From assembly GCF_028858725.1 (NCBI RefSeq), contig NC_084763.1, forward strand, positions 50,290,152 to 50,354,151: a DNA stretch of 64,000 nucleotides. The letters are read 5' to 3'. Made by a program: the position numbers and the translations under genes. Origin of the DNA: Colius striatus (taxonomy: Eukaryota > Chordata > Aves > Coliiformes > Coliidae). Shown piece after piece: positions 38,400 to 50,700 of the stretch. Positions within the stretch are counted from its first letter, which is position 1, and the number at the start of each line of letters is the position of its first letter. The notes beneath the pieces are model-generated. The model did no database searches, was not told the DNA's origin, and was given only the letters and a program-made list of their open reading frames with translations.

Positions 38400-39440
38400 G
38401 AGGCACAAAACAAAAAATGCATCCATGAGCACATTTTCCAAAGCAACGTTAGGGCTCTTTGCCATTAATTCTGTATTTATGTTGTTGCTGTTTAGAACAT
38501 ATCTGACTAATTGCATTTATGGTTGTACTCAGAGATGGGGAGACAGATGTTTTAGCAGTTTGGCTAGATGTTATATCACTTCAGGCTCTGACTGGAAAAA
38601 TTAATAGTTTTCCAAGTACTGTGCCAGAGCCATGATGACCTTATTAGTGAATATGCATCCTGCTAATGGGATCCTTCCTCTGATAACAGGATTGATAGTT
38701 TGGAGTCTGAGAGCACAAAATCTTTAAAAATACACCCATGCAATGAGATTAATTGCAAAGACCAAACAACATTGTCACTAAAAGCCTTCTGTTAAACACA
38801 GATACAGGGTTTGGGGTTTTTTTTCCACAAGTAATTTATCTAATTACAATTCAGATTTTGAGCAGAACATCATTTTTCAGGAGGAAATGACAGTTACAGC
38901 TTTCTCAAACAATTACATTTGACAGCAGCCAATGAAGAAAAAAACCTTTTAAACTAATTCAGAGGCATAAGCAAGAACTTCAAGGTCCTGTTCATGTGTT
39001 CCAGTTATGATGTTTGGTAGTACAGAACAGCACTCAAGACTTTGTCACTGCTCCTACGGAGCTGTGGGCTGCTTCTGTGTTTTTGCAGTCTGTTTGGTTT
39101 CTCATAGGTAACTTTTCCTTCTCCTCCAGCTGGCTGCTGCTTTCAGGACATCAAACAGATCTCTGAGCTAATGTGTCATCTGTGTGGGTTTTCCAGGCTA
39201 CTTTTCTGGTCATATATCCCACATATTTGTCAGACACAAATGAAAGAGTAGTCAGTACTCTGCCATTGCTATCTTACGCTGCATTATAAACTGCTGCTGT
39301 CAGAATAGTCAAGTCTAATGTTCTGGCTGCTGAAACTCTTTGCCAGGGCATTTTTCAAGATTGAGTTTCTCACTATACTTTTGGGCACTGGCAATGGTCT
39401 TGTTTTTATTCACATATTCTGGCCTCGGGGACATTTACGG
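38400..39440 (+). pseudogene. Decayed PTCHD3 exon 4 relic
   Basis: Two segments match the PTCHD3 terminal exon: 38405-38600 (sharing the peptide IYGCTQ) and about 39050-39440 (AFFKIEFLTILLG against TFFKIMFLVILFG, with upstream matches around GFSVD). The segment between them is barely recognisable. Frameshifts and stops are frequent and no other exon was found, so this is a pseudogene. It is oriented like PTCHD3 and converges on PKS B. Confidence 0.75.
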
Positions 39441-40714
39441 CAGATTCACAGAAGGAGTCAAACACGTAGAAGACATCAGCTCCTTCAGCAATACCTCAGA
39501 ACACAAGCACTATCAACAGATTCTGAAAATCCATGTCACAGTAAGAGGAGAACAGTGATTGCTTGGGCAAGAGAAAGCCAAAGAGCACACTGCAGCCAGT
39601 CAAAGTTGGTGATTCAGCCTCACAGAATTAGATTTGTCTTTATCAAGACTAAAATCAATAGGTTGAATTACAACTGCTCAATGCAAAGATGTATGAGAGA
39701 TTCTCACATCTACTTGACAATAAAGCTTGTTTGCCCACATTCAACAGGAGACAGGGATAGAAGCTCTGGAGTAGTGTTTTTCATGACCGTATCAAGCTCT
39801 GGGACCCCTCCTTCTCCTCCATTTCCCAAAATCATCTCCATTTCTGCTTCCATCAGCTCACCACCTGAGAACTTGCATTGCAGAATATCTCTGCTCCTTT
39901 GAGCAGAGCCTCTGGCTGATGACTCTAGGGGTGAAACAGGAAAATTGGGAGCTCATCTTGAGCTGCTTCTTTTGCCAAACCATAGGCTTCCCAATGGCCT
40001 TCTGTTTAGGAGAATAAGGATCATTTTCTTTCTACTATCTTGCTGCTGTCCTAGATAAGAAGCCATAGCTGCCCTTGCTTTGAACTTTGACAGTTTGTCC
40101 TGGGATGATGAGCCTCCTCTGGGATGATGAGCCTTCTCACACCTTCTACATCTGCTGCTTTGCCAGGAGTTGACATAGATGGCTTTTGCACAGCTCAGTT
40201 AACACTTGTGTAGCAGCAGCAGTTGAGCACTACCGGACTGTCTCCTCAAAGGGACATGTTCCTTTGGCTCAGGTGTCATGCTGAGTTCCCAGCACTGTGT
40301 ATATCTCCTAAGCACCAAAACCACGTTGACCTTCCTAAAGTCCACGTGAAACCTCTGACTCTGCCTCTTTCTTTGCAGACAAAGGGGACTGCAGAAGATC
40401 AAGGCTTTTTTCTACTCCTCTCCAGAGCACTTGCCACATTCTTGTGGAATTGTTGCCATGTTTTGCTGCTGTCCAGTACAGCCTCGTTCTCTGGAAAGGT
40501 ATAAAATGTATTTTAAAAGTAGAAATGTGTACATCTTATATTTACCCATGTATAGAGACACAGCAAACCTAGAAGCTTACACAGTGTGGTACCTCACATG
40601 GGCAATAGGTAATACACCCACTCATGGCAGGAAAGGTGACATGTAGCCAGTTCTCTCTTCTCTCTCTCTCTCTCCCTCCCTTATGGAAGAGATTCTCTCA
40701 CCCTTTCCTCATGG

Positions 40715-40870
40715 AAGTGTTGTTACAGTCCCTTAATCATCTTCATGGGCCTCCTTTGGACTCTTTCCAGTGTGCCCATGTCTCTGTTGTTACTGAGGAG
40801 GCAAGAACTAGACACTGCACTCCAGGCATAGCCTCAGCAACACTGCATAACATTCAGGCAAAATGTGTGC
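40715..40870 (-). repeat. CR1 fragment, antisense
   Basis: CCTTAATCATCTTCATGGGC and GGACTCTTTCCAGTGTGCCC are CR1 ORF2-end phrases. Confidence 0.65.
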
Positions 40871-41154
40871 TGTTCTGCAGGTGGGATGCATTCATTACTG
40901 ACACAAACCTTATTTCAGGTGCTCAGGCTGACACAGGGCAATGTTTGCGCTATTGCTGCCTCTGGCGAGTTGGGCAGATGGTGCAGTGCTGAAATAGGCA
41001 GCTGAGGCAGTGGGAGATTCCGCTTCCTTCCATTACAGCCTTGCAGCACTACGGACAGCAACTCTGCTCCTCCTTCCGTTTACTTTCCTAGTGCACAGCG
41101 ATTCTTGCGGCCAATGGCTGTTAACAACAACTGGTCTTGGCACCACACTTTCTG

Positions 41155-41300
41155 GCTGCAGCACCAGAGCTACGAGGAGAGGCTGAGCTAACTGGGCTTG
41201 CTCAGCCCGGGGACCGACGGTTTCAGAGGGACCTCATAGTCCACGAATACTCCATGCACTGGAGAATATAACCAGAGCTGCAAGGGCCATCTTTGGGTGA
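41155..41300 (+). repeat. CR1 fragment, sense
   Basis: GAGAGGCTGAGCTAACTGGG followed by a GCTCAGCCCGG block is a diverged CR1 phrase. Confidence 0.5.
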
Positions 41301-42162
41301 ATGATAATTCTATAAAAACGGGGAAAGATACAAGAAATTATTTCCATATCAAAACATCAGCTTCCTTCAGTGTCTTTGGGTAAAAGTCTGTGTTTTCTCA
41401 CTGAAGAAAAATAAGGGCTGGTGTAAGGATTAGGAAAAGTTGAACTAGAGAGAAAAACTAGAGTAAAAAAATTTAAAACCACTAAGACACAATTTAGATC
41501 TTTGTTTTTAAACCTGTTTAAACTGTTCCTGTTAACTTGCACTTTCATAAAACATGGTCAATTAATAAAGGAAAAACAGTTGCTTTAGTGTATGCTTTGC
41601 AACTGATATATTTTTAATACTTTTGCAGACATAGGAATAAATGTGTTTCTTTGTGAGAAGAAACCTTTCACATTCACCATATCTACAAGTCTTTCAAAAC
41701 ATGCCCCTATTTATACATAATTCAGTATATTAAAATAAAAGATAATACATTAAGAACACAGTAATGACAAACACAGTGATAGTCCCAAGCTGCTCCCCAT
41801 GGACATTCATCATTTCAAATTGCAAACTTACCATTTTAATTAAAAACTTCATATGGTACATCAATTGCAATGACCATGGAAGATACAAATTTACCAAATG
41901 AAAAAAGAAAATGGATTAACCTACCTATTTCCACTTTATAGAAGTAAAAAAAAGAAGGTAAAACATGTTGCAAGGAACAAGTCAAATAATTGACTAAAAT
42001 TAATACAGCTAGTACAACGGCAGAATAACCTGCTGTGGGGATTTCTGGATCAATGAACAAGAGCACGTTAAGCATCACCAGATGTCCTACCCTGCACACT
42101 CTGAGGTGCTACAAAGGATTCAGGTATCTTGAAAGTTACACAGTTCCTGGGTGAGAAGACTC

Positions 42163-45100
42163 CTATAGCCAGCTCCCATTTTCTGCACCCTCAACCACAG
42201 TGCTTTTGTTCTCAACGCTTCTATTTGCATCGCTTGTTTCCTCTAAAACCACTACTAAACTCGACAGAGTTGTGTGAGGATCAAGCAGTTTCAGAAGAGG
42301 TATGTCCACCTTTCTCTCTTGGAAGACACGGTTCTGAATTGTCATAGCTAACATAGAGTCTACGCCCAGCAATGACAGCGGCGTATTCATCGTCAGCTCA
42401 TCCGCGCTCTGGCCGGTGAGGTCACTCACCAGCGACGTGATGTAGTCTTCAGATTTGATTAAGGCACTATCCTGGCCTGGAGCTGACTCAGAGACTTCAA
42501 GCTTGTTCCTGAATTCTTCTGACATGAGGGAGATGAAGCGACTTTTGAGGGAAGTAATCCGAGAAAAGACGTGATGCAACAAAGCTTGAAAGTTCAGCTT
42601 GATGACGGCTTGCTGCGGGTTGTTCCGAAGCAAGCTCTTCCTGAGGTACTCGTGGATTTCATGCACCTGCAGAACCTCTATGCCCTTAAATCCCAGAATG
42701 TTCTGAATATGGCTTTGATTGAGCAGCACGCCGAGGTTCAAAGCACCCCAGTTAATGGACTGGCCTGAAAGCCCACAGTTCCTCCTGTAGAGGCAGAAGG
42801 CATCCAGGAAAGAGTTTGCAGCTGCGTAGTTTGCCTGGGTGGAATTCCCCAGAAAGGATGTAACAGAGGAGTAGCACACAAAGTAGTCAAGCTGCTGGCC
42901 TCTGGTAGCCCAATGAAGATTTAGGGTCCCTGCTACCTTGGGGCTCAGCACTTTCTGAAAGTCAGCCAGGGTCAGGACTTCAAGGTGGCCGTCGTGTAAA
43001 ACGACGGCGCTCTGAAATACACCTTTGACTGGAGTCCCGGCAAAGACGGTCGCGATGGACTGGAAAGCTTTCTCCACGGCGCTGCTCAAAGTCACATCAC
43101 ACTGCACAAACGCCACCTTGCAGCCTTTGTGCTGCTGCTGCAAAGCCTTCAGCTCTCCTTGCTTCTCACTGCTTGGGTTGCTCCGGGAGAGTATTGCAAT
43201 GCACCCTCCTCCATTCTCGGCTATGAATTTCACCGTTTCAAAGCCCAGCCCAGTGAGCCCCCCGACTACCACGTAAACAGCGTGCTGCTTGAACAGCTGC
43301 TTCTGGGCTTCGTACAGCGGGATGTCTGACAGCACGGGGGTGTCTCTCTGCCTCCTCAGGACAGCAAGCGGGACAGACTGGCAGCTGAAATAGGACAACA
43401 CACAGTTCATCCTTTCAAAGCTGCCCCTCTGCTGAAACACAGAACCTGGCAGCCGTCGAAATGGTTTCATATCCATGGAACTGACCCACGCCTGCACGGC
43501 CTTTTGCAGTTGCTTCAGAGGGGCTTTCTGGAAAATGCTGGCAAGCGTAAGCACATGGAAGCTGATGTTTTCATGATCAATTCCACCGACAGCCTGCAGA
43601 CACGTGGGCTGTCGATTGCCACACACTATCACCACATCTCGGAGAAAGTGCATGTGGGACAGATCCTCCGGAGACAGTCTGTTTACTGGGGGAAGAACCA
43701 CAAGGGCATGGCACATGTTTATATACTGCAGCTTCTCTGGCGTGGGCCTGGCAAGCACTGTTCTCCAGCCCATCTCTTCTGCTGCCACACAAAGGACGTG
43801 GCACAAAACTGACGACGGCTCTGTAGAAATGACACCCAGTGTTCTGCCACGTTTCCCCTTGGGTAACCGCTGAGTGAAGATCTCCCACGCCATGATAAAG
43901 TAGGACACACAAGGCACATTCTGAAAGCACGGGAACTTCTTTACCTTGAAACACACTGCTCCTGGAATCCAAACTCGGGATGATGCAGCAGCTGGGTAGC
44001 AGGAAGCCACGTGATCTCCCACTTGAAGCCTCTTCACGGCACTGCCTGTGGCTGTAACCGTGCCACTGAAATCGAGAGCTAAAAGTCCGTGCTTGTCTAC
44101 TACTTGTGAATTCCAATACAGTGTGTTCCCAAAGCTGCGACTAGAAACACTGATGGGAAAATAATCTTCTGAGTGGAGACATATTTTATCCACTTGAATT
44201 TCCACGCCGTGTGCGTCAAGCTGAGGAGCAGTGCTGCTGCACAATTCCGCAGACAAGTCTTTGGCTGTGTACGGATCAGACGTGTACAAAGCGAAGGCTT
44301 CTGACTGCTGGGCAGCTCTTACGGCCTGGCCATATTCTGCATCGACAAAAGGTGTGCGGCAGACTTCAGCCACGTAAGTTCTTCCTTGGCTGATGCAAAG
44401 CTCTGGGTAGTCCTCACCTTTGTATTTGACAAGAACGTCTGCCAGCACTGAGATGTCCAGCGAACTGCAAGAGCTCAGGTCAATTATCTGAAATGTGATT
44501 TCTGGAACCTCAAGGACACAAGTTCTGGTCATGCCATACAATGCAAAGCCACAGCTCACGTGGTCGACGTACCTTTCTGATGTCCTGTAGGTGATCACTC
44601 GGACTGAGCAGTGGGACCTTTTCTCCCTCAGTGCCACAATAACTTGGCGATAGGCTTCACAACACTTTGCCAATTGGTCTACCCCTTGGCTTGGGACATC
44701 TTCGTTTAACTTTTGAATTCCCCACAGGAACAGAATTTCATCATAATCCTCAACCTCTGCTCTCATTTGCTTCACAGTGGGGCTTTCCAAGAGCCTTTCC
44801 CACTCTTCATACTTAACGTATCTCGAATCAGGATGCAAATACTTTTTCAGCCGCTCTGCTACCCCAAATTGGTCAGCAAACACCAGCACTCTGGGCATAG
44901 CCCCCACATGTCCAGTCGCCTGTGAAACACAGACTTCTTTCCACTTGCTCTCAAACATGAGCTCATTCTCTCGGGAAGACGCTTGCTTCATGAAAGTGAT
45001 GGCCACGCGCTTCAGCTCAGCCAAAACAGTGCCACGCTTGTCCATGAAGCACCCACAGACCTCTAGGCAGTTCCCAAAGGCCTTGCTCGTTCTCATATAG

Positions 45101-47721
45101 ATCATCATTTCTTCCTCCAGCGGTCGGAGCACCACCAGGCTGCCTATCCCTGAGGGAAAGCCCGCTCGGCACTGGAGCGTCTTTGACGTCATGACAGCGG
45201 TCATCTGCAGAAAGCAGTCGAGCAGCACTGGGTGGATACAGTAGTTGTACATCTCTCGGGCGGTCTCCTTGTTCACCTTGATGCTTGTGATCGCTTCCTT
45301 TAGTTCCTGGCAATAATGCACATCGCTGAGCTGCCTGAAGACGGAGCCGTACTGGAAGCCAACCTGAGACAGCGCTTCATAAACCTCCTCTCTGCTAACC
45401 ACCCCCCTGCATCTTTGAAAGATCTCTTGGAAGGAGATGGTGCTTTCTTCCACCACAGCCTCAGCCCCCTTGGTAACTTGGCCTGCGGCGTAAACTGCGT
45501 TGGAGGAAGAGAGGATCTCAAAGGCTGTCGCTGCTTTTTGCGCACTCAGCTTGATGCTCAAGACTTGGGAACTCTGCGTGAGAACACACGGCGCAGAAAA
45601 ACTGACACTCATCTGGCAAGTGCTCAGGGGCACTTTAGGACTGGAGCCGCTCAGCACAGAGGCCAGACCAAGCTCCGCATACAAAGTACCAGGGACTAAA
45701 GCCACACCATTGTGCTTGTGCTCGTACAGGTACGATGTTGTGTCCTGGGACAGCAGGCAGCCAAACTCCGTGTTGTCGCTGCTCGTGCTGTAAAGCAAAA
45801 GGTGGCTGGAGCTGACGCCTCTTTGGTTTGCTTGCTGGTGGATATCCAGACAGGCCATCAGCTTCTTGCGGTCAAACTGATACCGAGGAATGGCCACAGG
45901 GATGCTCTGGTACCCATCATACAGGTGCTGCCAGCGCGGATTACATCCCAGTTCAAAGAGCTTTCCCACCAGGGTGAAGAGCGTCTGATACTCGGCATCA
46001 GTTTGCAAGGAAGAGAACACCTTGGTGCCTTTTCCAAGAGTCTCCTTGATGCTTCGCTGCAAAGCTCGCTGAGGACCTATTTCCACAAACACCACGTTTT
46101 CCCTGTCTCGAGCCACACTTTGGATGGCTTGAGTGAAAGCAACAGGCTCACGAGTGTGCCGTGCCCAGAACTTGCCCTCAGCAAAGTCACTTCCCAAAGC
46201 AGCCGCCCCTGTCAGCGTTGACACCACTTCCATTTCCCCCTGCTGTTTTTCTAAAGGCCGGATGCTCTCTTCCAACTCCCCAAGTATCGTGTCCATGCTG
46301 GGGCTGTGGTACGCAGCTGGCACGCTCAAGACGTGAAGGAAGATGTCTCTCTGGCTGAAAGCTTGAGCTAAATCTCTCCGCACAGCATCCACAGAGTCTG
46401 CACTCCCAGACAAGGTGCAGGAAACGGGGCTGTTGAAGGCTGCGATGCACACCTGTCCCGCATACGGATGCAGACGCTCAGCAACCTCTTGCACAGGGAT
46501 GTTTCCGACCACCAGCATCCTGCCAGCAGCCGTCTTTGCCTGCAGACGGCTCCGGTGATAAATCACTTTGACCGCATCTGCCAGGGACAGGTACCCAGCA
46601 CAATGAGCTGCGGCAACTTCCCCCACCGAGTGGCCAACAGCAGCGACTGCCTCAATGCCCCAGTGTCTCAGCAGGGAAGCCAAGGCAACCTGCAGGGTAA
46701 AGAGCAAGGGCTGGGCGAGCTGCGGATTCAGCAAATCCTGGGGGCTGTGAGCTCTCGCTGGCAGGAGGCTGATGGGAGCATGCTTCTGAAAAAGCGCTTC
46801 TATTGCCTTACACTTGTCTCTGAACACGGGCTCTGAGCTCAGCAGGGCCTCGCTGAAGCCCCGCAGCGGCACGCCGTTGCCACAGAACACAAACACCAGC
46901 TGCGGCTCCGCCTTTGACGTGGCCACGGTAGTGCTGGCTGCCGACAGAACCTCTCGCTGCAGGTGTTGGAGAGAATTGGTGACAAACGCCTTGCGGTACC
47001 GGTAGCTGGCGTGGCTTCTTCTGCAGGCCGATGTGTAGGCCAGGCTTGGGAGAGTCACCGAGTTCCCCGTGCTCAGCTCGGCAGCTGTGTCAGCCATGCT
47101 CAGCTGAAGGGACTTACTCGATGCTGCTGACAGCACAACTAATTCAAGAGGCCTCTTAAAGGCCGGAAGAGGCTCCAGCTGCTTCACCTGCCTGACTACC
47201 ACGTGAGCATTGGTTCCTCCAAAGCCAAAGCAGTTGATGCCAGCTACTCTTCCGTACTCGCGGGACTCTTCCCAGGGCTCTACGGCCGTGGGAATTGCAA
47301 GGTTCAGTTTCTCTGTGTCGATGCTGCTCGTCTCCCTCGAGTAGTGCAAGGATGGAACGATCTTTCCGTGGTGCATCATCAGAAGCACTTTGATTAACCC
47401 CGCTGCTCCAGCAGCTGATTCTGTGTGGCCAATGTTTCCTTTCACTGAACCCACTTTCAGAATGGAAACTTGGGAAGACCTGTTTTTACAAATGACACTA
47501 CCCAGGCTTTCAGCTTCCGTAGGGTCTCCAGCGGCAGTTCCTGTACCGTGGGCTTCAACGTACTGCACAGCTGACGGGTCGACATGCACCTCATAGACGC
47601 TGCGCAGTAGCTTCTCTTGCTCGATTCGAGATGGTCTTGTGATCGGAGTCATGGACCTGCCGTTCTGATTTACTGCACTGATGTTTATGACACCCCAGAT
47701 TTTGCTGTAGTCTTCCTTTGC
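42163..47721 (-). CDS. PKS: PKS B terminal coding exon 6
   Basis: This 5559-nt exon is co-linear with 4392-9950 at a constant offset of 37771, without a single indel. It has 17 amino-acid differences that I could list against copy A. It ends at a TAG at 42165-42163. Confidence 0.96.
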   Translation of the reverse strand, partial: AKEDYSKIWGVINISAVNQNGRSMTPITRPSRIEQEKLLRSVYEVHVDPSAVQYVEAHGTGTAAGDPTEAESLGSVICKNRSSQVSILKVGSVKGNIGHTESAAGAAGLIKVLLMMHHGKIVPSLHYSRETSSIDTEKLNLAIPTAVEPWEESREYGRVAGINCFGFGGTNAHVVVRQVKQLEPLPAFKRPLELVVLSAASSKSLQLSMADTAAELSTGNSVTLPSLAYTSACRRSHASYRYRKAFVTNSLQHLQREVLSAASTTVATSKAEPQLVFVFCGNGVPLRGFSEALLSSEPVFRDKCKAIEALFQKHAPISLLPARAHSPQDLLNPQLAQPLLFTLQVALASLLRHWGIEAVAAVGHSVGEVAAAHCAGYLSLADAVKVIYHRSRLQAKTAAGRMLVVGNIPVQEVAERLHPYAGQVCIAAFNSPVSCTLSGSADSVDAVRRDLAQAFSQRDIFLHVLSVPAAYHSPSMDTILGELEESIRPLEKQQGEMEVVSTLTGAAALGSDFAEGKFWARHTREPVAFTQAIQSVARDRENVVFVEIGPQRALQRSIKETLGKGTKVFSSLQTDAEYQTLFTLVGKLFELGCNPRWQHLYDGYQSIPVAIPRYQFDRKKLMACLDIHQQANQRGVSSSHLLLYSTSSDNTEFGCLLSQDTTSYLYEHKHNGVALVPGTLYAELGLASVLSGSSPKVPLSTCQMSVSFSAPCVLTQSSQVLSIKLSAQKAATAFEILSSSNAVYAAGQVTKGAEAVVEESTISFQEIFQRCRGVVSREEVYEALSQVGFQYGSVFRQLSDVHYCQELKEAITSIKVNKETAREMYNYCIHPVLLDCFLQMTAVMTSKTLQCRAGFPSGIGSLVVLRPLEEEMMIYMRTSKAFGNCLEVCGCFMDKRGTVLAELKRVAITFMKQASSRENELMFESKWKEVCVSQATGHVGAMPRVLVFADQFGVAERLKKYLHPDSRYVKYEEWERLLESPTVKQMRAEVEDYDEILFLWGIQKLNEDVPSQGVDQLAKCCEAYRQVIVALREKRSHCSVRVITYRTSERYVDHVSCGFALYGMTRTCVLEVPEITFQIIDLSSCSSLDISVLADVLVKYKGEDYPELCISQGRTYVAEVCRTPFVDAEYGQAVRAAQQSEAFALYTSDPYTAKDLSAELCSSTAPQLDAHGVEIQVDKICLHSEDYFPISVSSRSFGNTLYWNSQVVDKHGLLALDFSGTVTATGSAVKRLQVGDHVASCYPAAASSRVWIPGAVCFKVKKFPCFQNVPCVSYFIMAWEIFTQRLPKGKRGRTLGVISTEPSSVLCHVLCVAAEEMGWRTVLARPTPEKLQYINMCHALVVLPPVNRLSPEDLSHMHFLRDVVIVCGNRQPTCLQAVGGIDHENISFHVLTLASIFQKAPLKQLQKAVQAWVSSMDMKPFRRLPGSVFQQRGSFERMNCVLSYFSCQSVPLAVLRRQRDTPVLSDIPLYEAQKQLFKQHAVYVVVGGLTGLGFETVKFIAENGGGCIAILSRSNPSSEKQGELKALQQQHKGCKVAFVQCDVTLSSAVEKAFQSIATVFAGTPVKGVFQSAVVLHDGHLEVLTLADFQKVLSPKVAGTLNLHWATRGQQLDYFVCYSSVTSFLGNSTQANYAAANSFLDAFCLYRRNCGLSGQSINWGALNLGVLLNQSHIQNILGFKGIEVLQVHEIHEYLRKSLLRNNPQQAVIKLNFQALLHHVFSRITSLKSRFISLMSEEFRNKLEVSESAPGQDSALIKSEDYITSLVSDLTGQSADELTMNTPLSLLGVDSMLAMTIQNRVFQERKVDIPLLKLLDPHTTLSSLVVVLEETSDANRSVENKSTVVEGAENGSWL

Positions 47722-50700
47722 CTGTGTTGTGAAAAAGAAACAGTATCTTTAATAATATCACCTACAGGAGAAAACAAGACAACTCAACCAGGAACAGAGT
47801 ATGCCATGAACTTCTAAATGCACCATCCCTTCCCCAAGGCAGGGGACGTGCACAAATGCACAATGCTCACCAAGTGCCTGCTTAATTTTAAGCTTGGATT
47901 GCTTAAGCTAGCAATCAAACTTTAGGCTGCTTCACAAGCAATCTTACCTTTTGCAGTGGCTTGAGGAAAACAACACCACAGCCTTCTCCCCTTCCATAGC
48001 CATCGGCCTTTTTGGAGAAGGGTTTGCTGACTCCCTCTGGAGAGATCATTTTTGCTTTGCTGAGGGATACAAAGGTGCGGGGGTCTATTATGCAGTTCAC
48101 TCCACCACAGATTGCTGCCTCACAGTCTCCTGCAGTAAGACAGAAACATACTCATGTTGGTATGTCCAGCATGAGAGCAGCCCTAGCCATCTTCATTCGT
48201 TTCGTTGCCCAGCATCCCAGCAGCCCTGTTACCTGATTTAATTGCTCGCAAGGCGTAGTGCAGAGCAAAAAGAAAAGATGAACATGCAGTGTCAACAGCC
48301 AGTGATGGTCCAGTCAGATTAAAGGTGAATGACACCCTGTTAGCAGCAATGCTCATCGCTGTTCCCGTGCCGTCATAGTGATTTATTTCACTCACTGCTC
48401 TGCTTGTTACAATTTCATAGTCTCGATTCATGAGCCCTGTAAATATATCAAGTACATGTCGCGTTAACCTGAGCAAACAAGAAGGATCCTCAGCTCTAAA
48501 GCCGGCAGTGTGAGCTACTTTTCTGTTTTAATAGTAAACTACACGGCATCAGTGCTCCTATGGCAAAACTTACACAAACATCCCCAACACCTGAAACTTC
48601 TACCTGCACAGTAAATGATGGGTCTTCCCTGATGGTTTAGCTCGTGGTGTGATGCACGGAAGTTCTGTGTAGCCTGCTTAGACCCTCTAATCTCAGTCTG
48701 AGAGTGGTTGCTTTGGTTTTGCCATGCAAATAGATATTAAGAAATTACAATGAGAAAAGCAGGGATATAAATGTTCAGGACATTAGCTCCAGTTCCTTAG
48801 GTATTCTCTATCATTTTTTAACAATCTTAGAGCACAGATGAGGTGCCTGAGGACTGGAGAAAGGGCAATGTCACTCCAGTCCTCAAAAAAGGCAAGAAGG
48901 ATGATCAAGGAAAACACAGGCCAATCAGCCTCACCTCCATCCCTAGAAAGGTGATGGAACAGCTCATCCTGGATGCCATTTCTAAGCATACAAAGGAAAA
49001 GATGGTTATCAAGGGGAGTCAACATGGATTCACCAAGGGGAAATCCTGCTTGACCAACCTGATAGCCTTCTATGAGAGTATAACTAGCTGGCAGATGAGG
49101 GGAAAGCAGTGAATGCCATTTACCTTGACTTCAGCAAGGCTTTTGACACCCATATATCCAAGTAGGAAGGCTCAGGCAATATGTGTTGGATGAGTGGACG
49201 GTGAGGTAGATCAAGAACTGGCTGAATGATAGAGCCCAGAGGGTGGTGATCAACAGCATCGAGTCGAGTTGGAGGCCTGTGGCCAGTGGAGTTCCACAAG
49301 AGTTGGTCCTGGGGCTACTAAAAAATCTTCATCAACGACCTGGATGAGGGGACAGAGTCACCCTCAACAAGTTCGCTGATGACACTAAACTGAGAGGACT
49401 GGCTGATTCACCAGAGTCTGTGCTGCCATTCAGTGGGGTCTTGACTGGTTTGAGAGTTGGGCAGGTACCAATGTTATCAGTTGGACGAGTGCACCTTGGT
49501 AGCCTACTAATATCTACATGAGGATCTCTGCTGATTCCAAAGGTCCTTAAGCCCCACAACGCTTTAACCAATGTTTTACTGGAAAACAGTGTAGGCCTCG
49601 CTTGAGAGTATCTTTCCTAAGAAGGGCTGGGTTGACGAGGCAGTTTAACAGTTTCCTGCTTCAACTTCAGTACCAAAAGACACCAAGGGAGCCCCCTAAA
49701 ATACGGATGTGAATTACATACAACAAACCTCCAGAGTAGCCTAGCAATCCTTACCAAAAATAACTGGCACACAACAGTAGCCTTAGATCTCCAGTGCTAG
49801 ATACACAGGTAAAGCTTATGAGGGAGTGCTCCAAGCTTTGTGAGATTCAAATGTACTTTCTTTGCCATGTTATTTTTGTCTTACCAATAAAAACCCCTGT
49901 TTTGGTGCCACTGACAGCTTCTACGGGGACTCCAGCATCCTCCAGGGCTTTGTACGTGCACTCTATCAATAACTTCTGCTGCGGATCCATGCGTTCAGCT
50001 TCTGTATTATTGATCCCAAACAGGTGGTTGTCAAATGAATTAAATCTAAAAGACACACGTACAAGATACAGACAACATGCATTTACTTCTACACTCAGAG
50101 TTAACACACATTTTTTGCAATTTCATGAAAAGCAAAGTAGTAACTTTAGGCCACAGCTCCCATTTATGAAATTCAGAAGAACATGGAACATTACAGTTGA
50201 AAAAGACCTTTAAGATCATCAAGTCCAAGCACTAACCTCACACTGCCAGACCCATCACTAAACTAAATCATATCCCTCAGCACCTCAGCTATGCGTCTTT
50301 TGAATATCTCTAGGGATGGTGACTCCACCACCACCCTGGGCAGCCTGTTGCAATGCTTAATAACCCTTTCAGTGAAAAAGTTCTTCCTAAAGTCCAAGCT
50401 AAACCTCCCCTGGCACAACTTGAACTCATTTCCTCCTGTGTGCCCTGTCATTCATTACTGGAGAGATCAACTCCCACCTCACTACAACTCGTCTTCAGGT
50501 AGTTGTGTCTCCTCTCAGCCTCCTCTTCTCTAGGCTAAACATCGCCAGCTCCCTCAGATGCTTCTCATAAAGGCCTGTTCTCCAGACCCTTCACCAGCTT
50601 TGTTGCCTGTCTCTGGATTCACGCCAGCACCTCAATGTCTTTCTTGTAGTGAAGGGCCCAGAACTGAACACAGTATTCTAGGTGCAGCCCCACTGGTGCT

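Larger units (their letters stand above)
39441..42095. other. Intergenic and diverged 3' flank of PKS B
   Basis: Holds two weak CR1 fragments. From about 41400 it is distantly homologous to the 3' flank of PKS A. About 150 bp (41945-42095) has no counterpart there. Confidence 0.6.

Noticed and set aside
39318-39902. 194-residue plus-strand frame
   Set aside because: Only its first part resembles PTCHD3; the rest is out of frame and non-coding, so it is part of the relic, not a gene.
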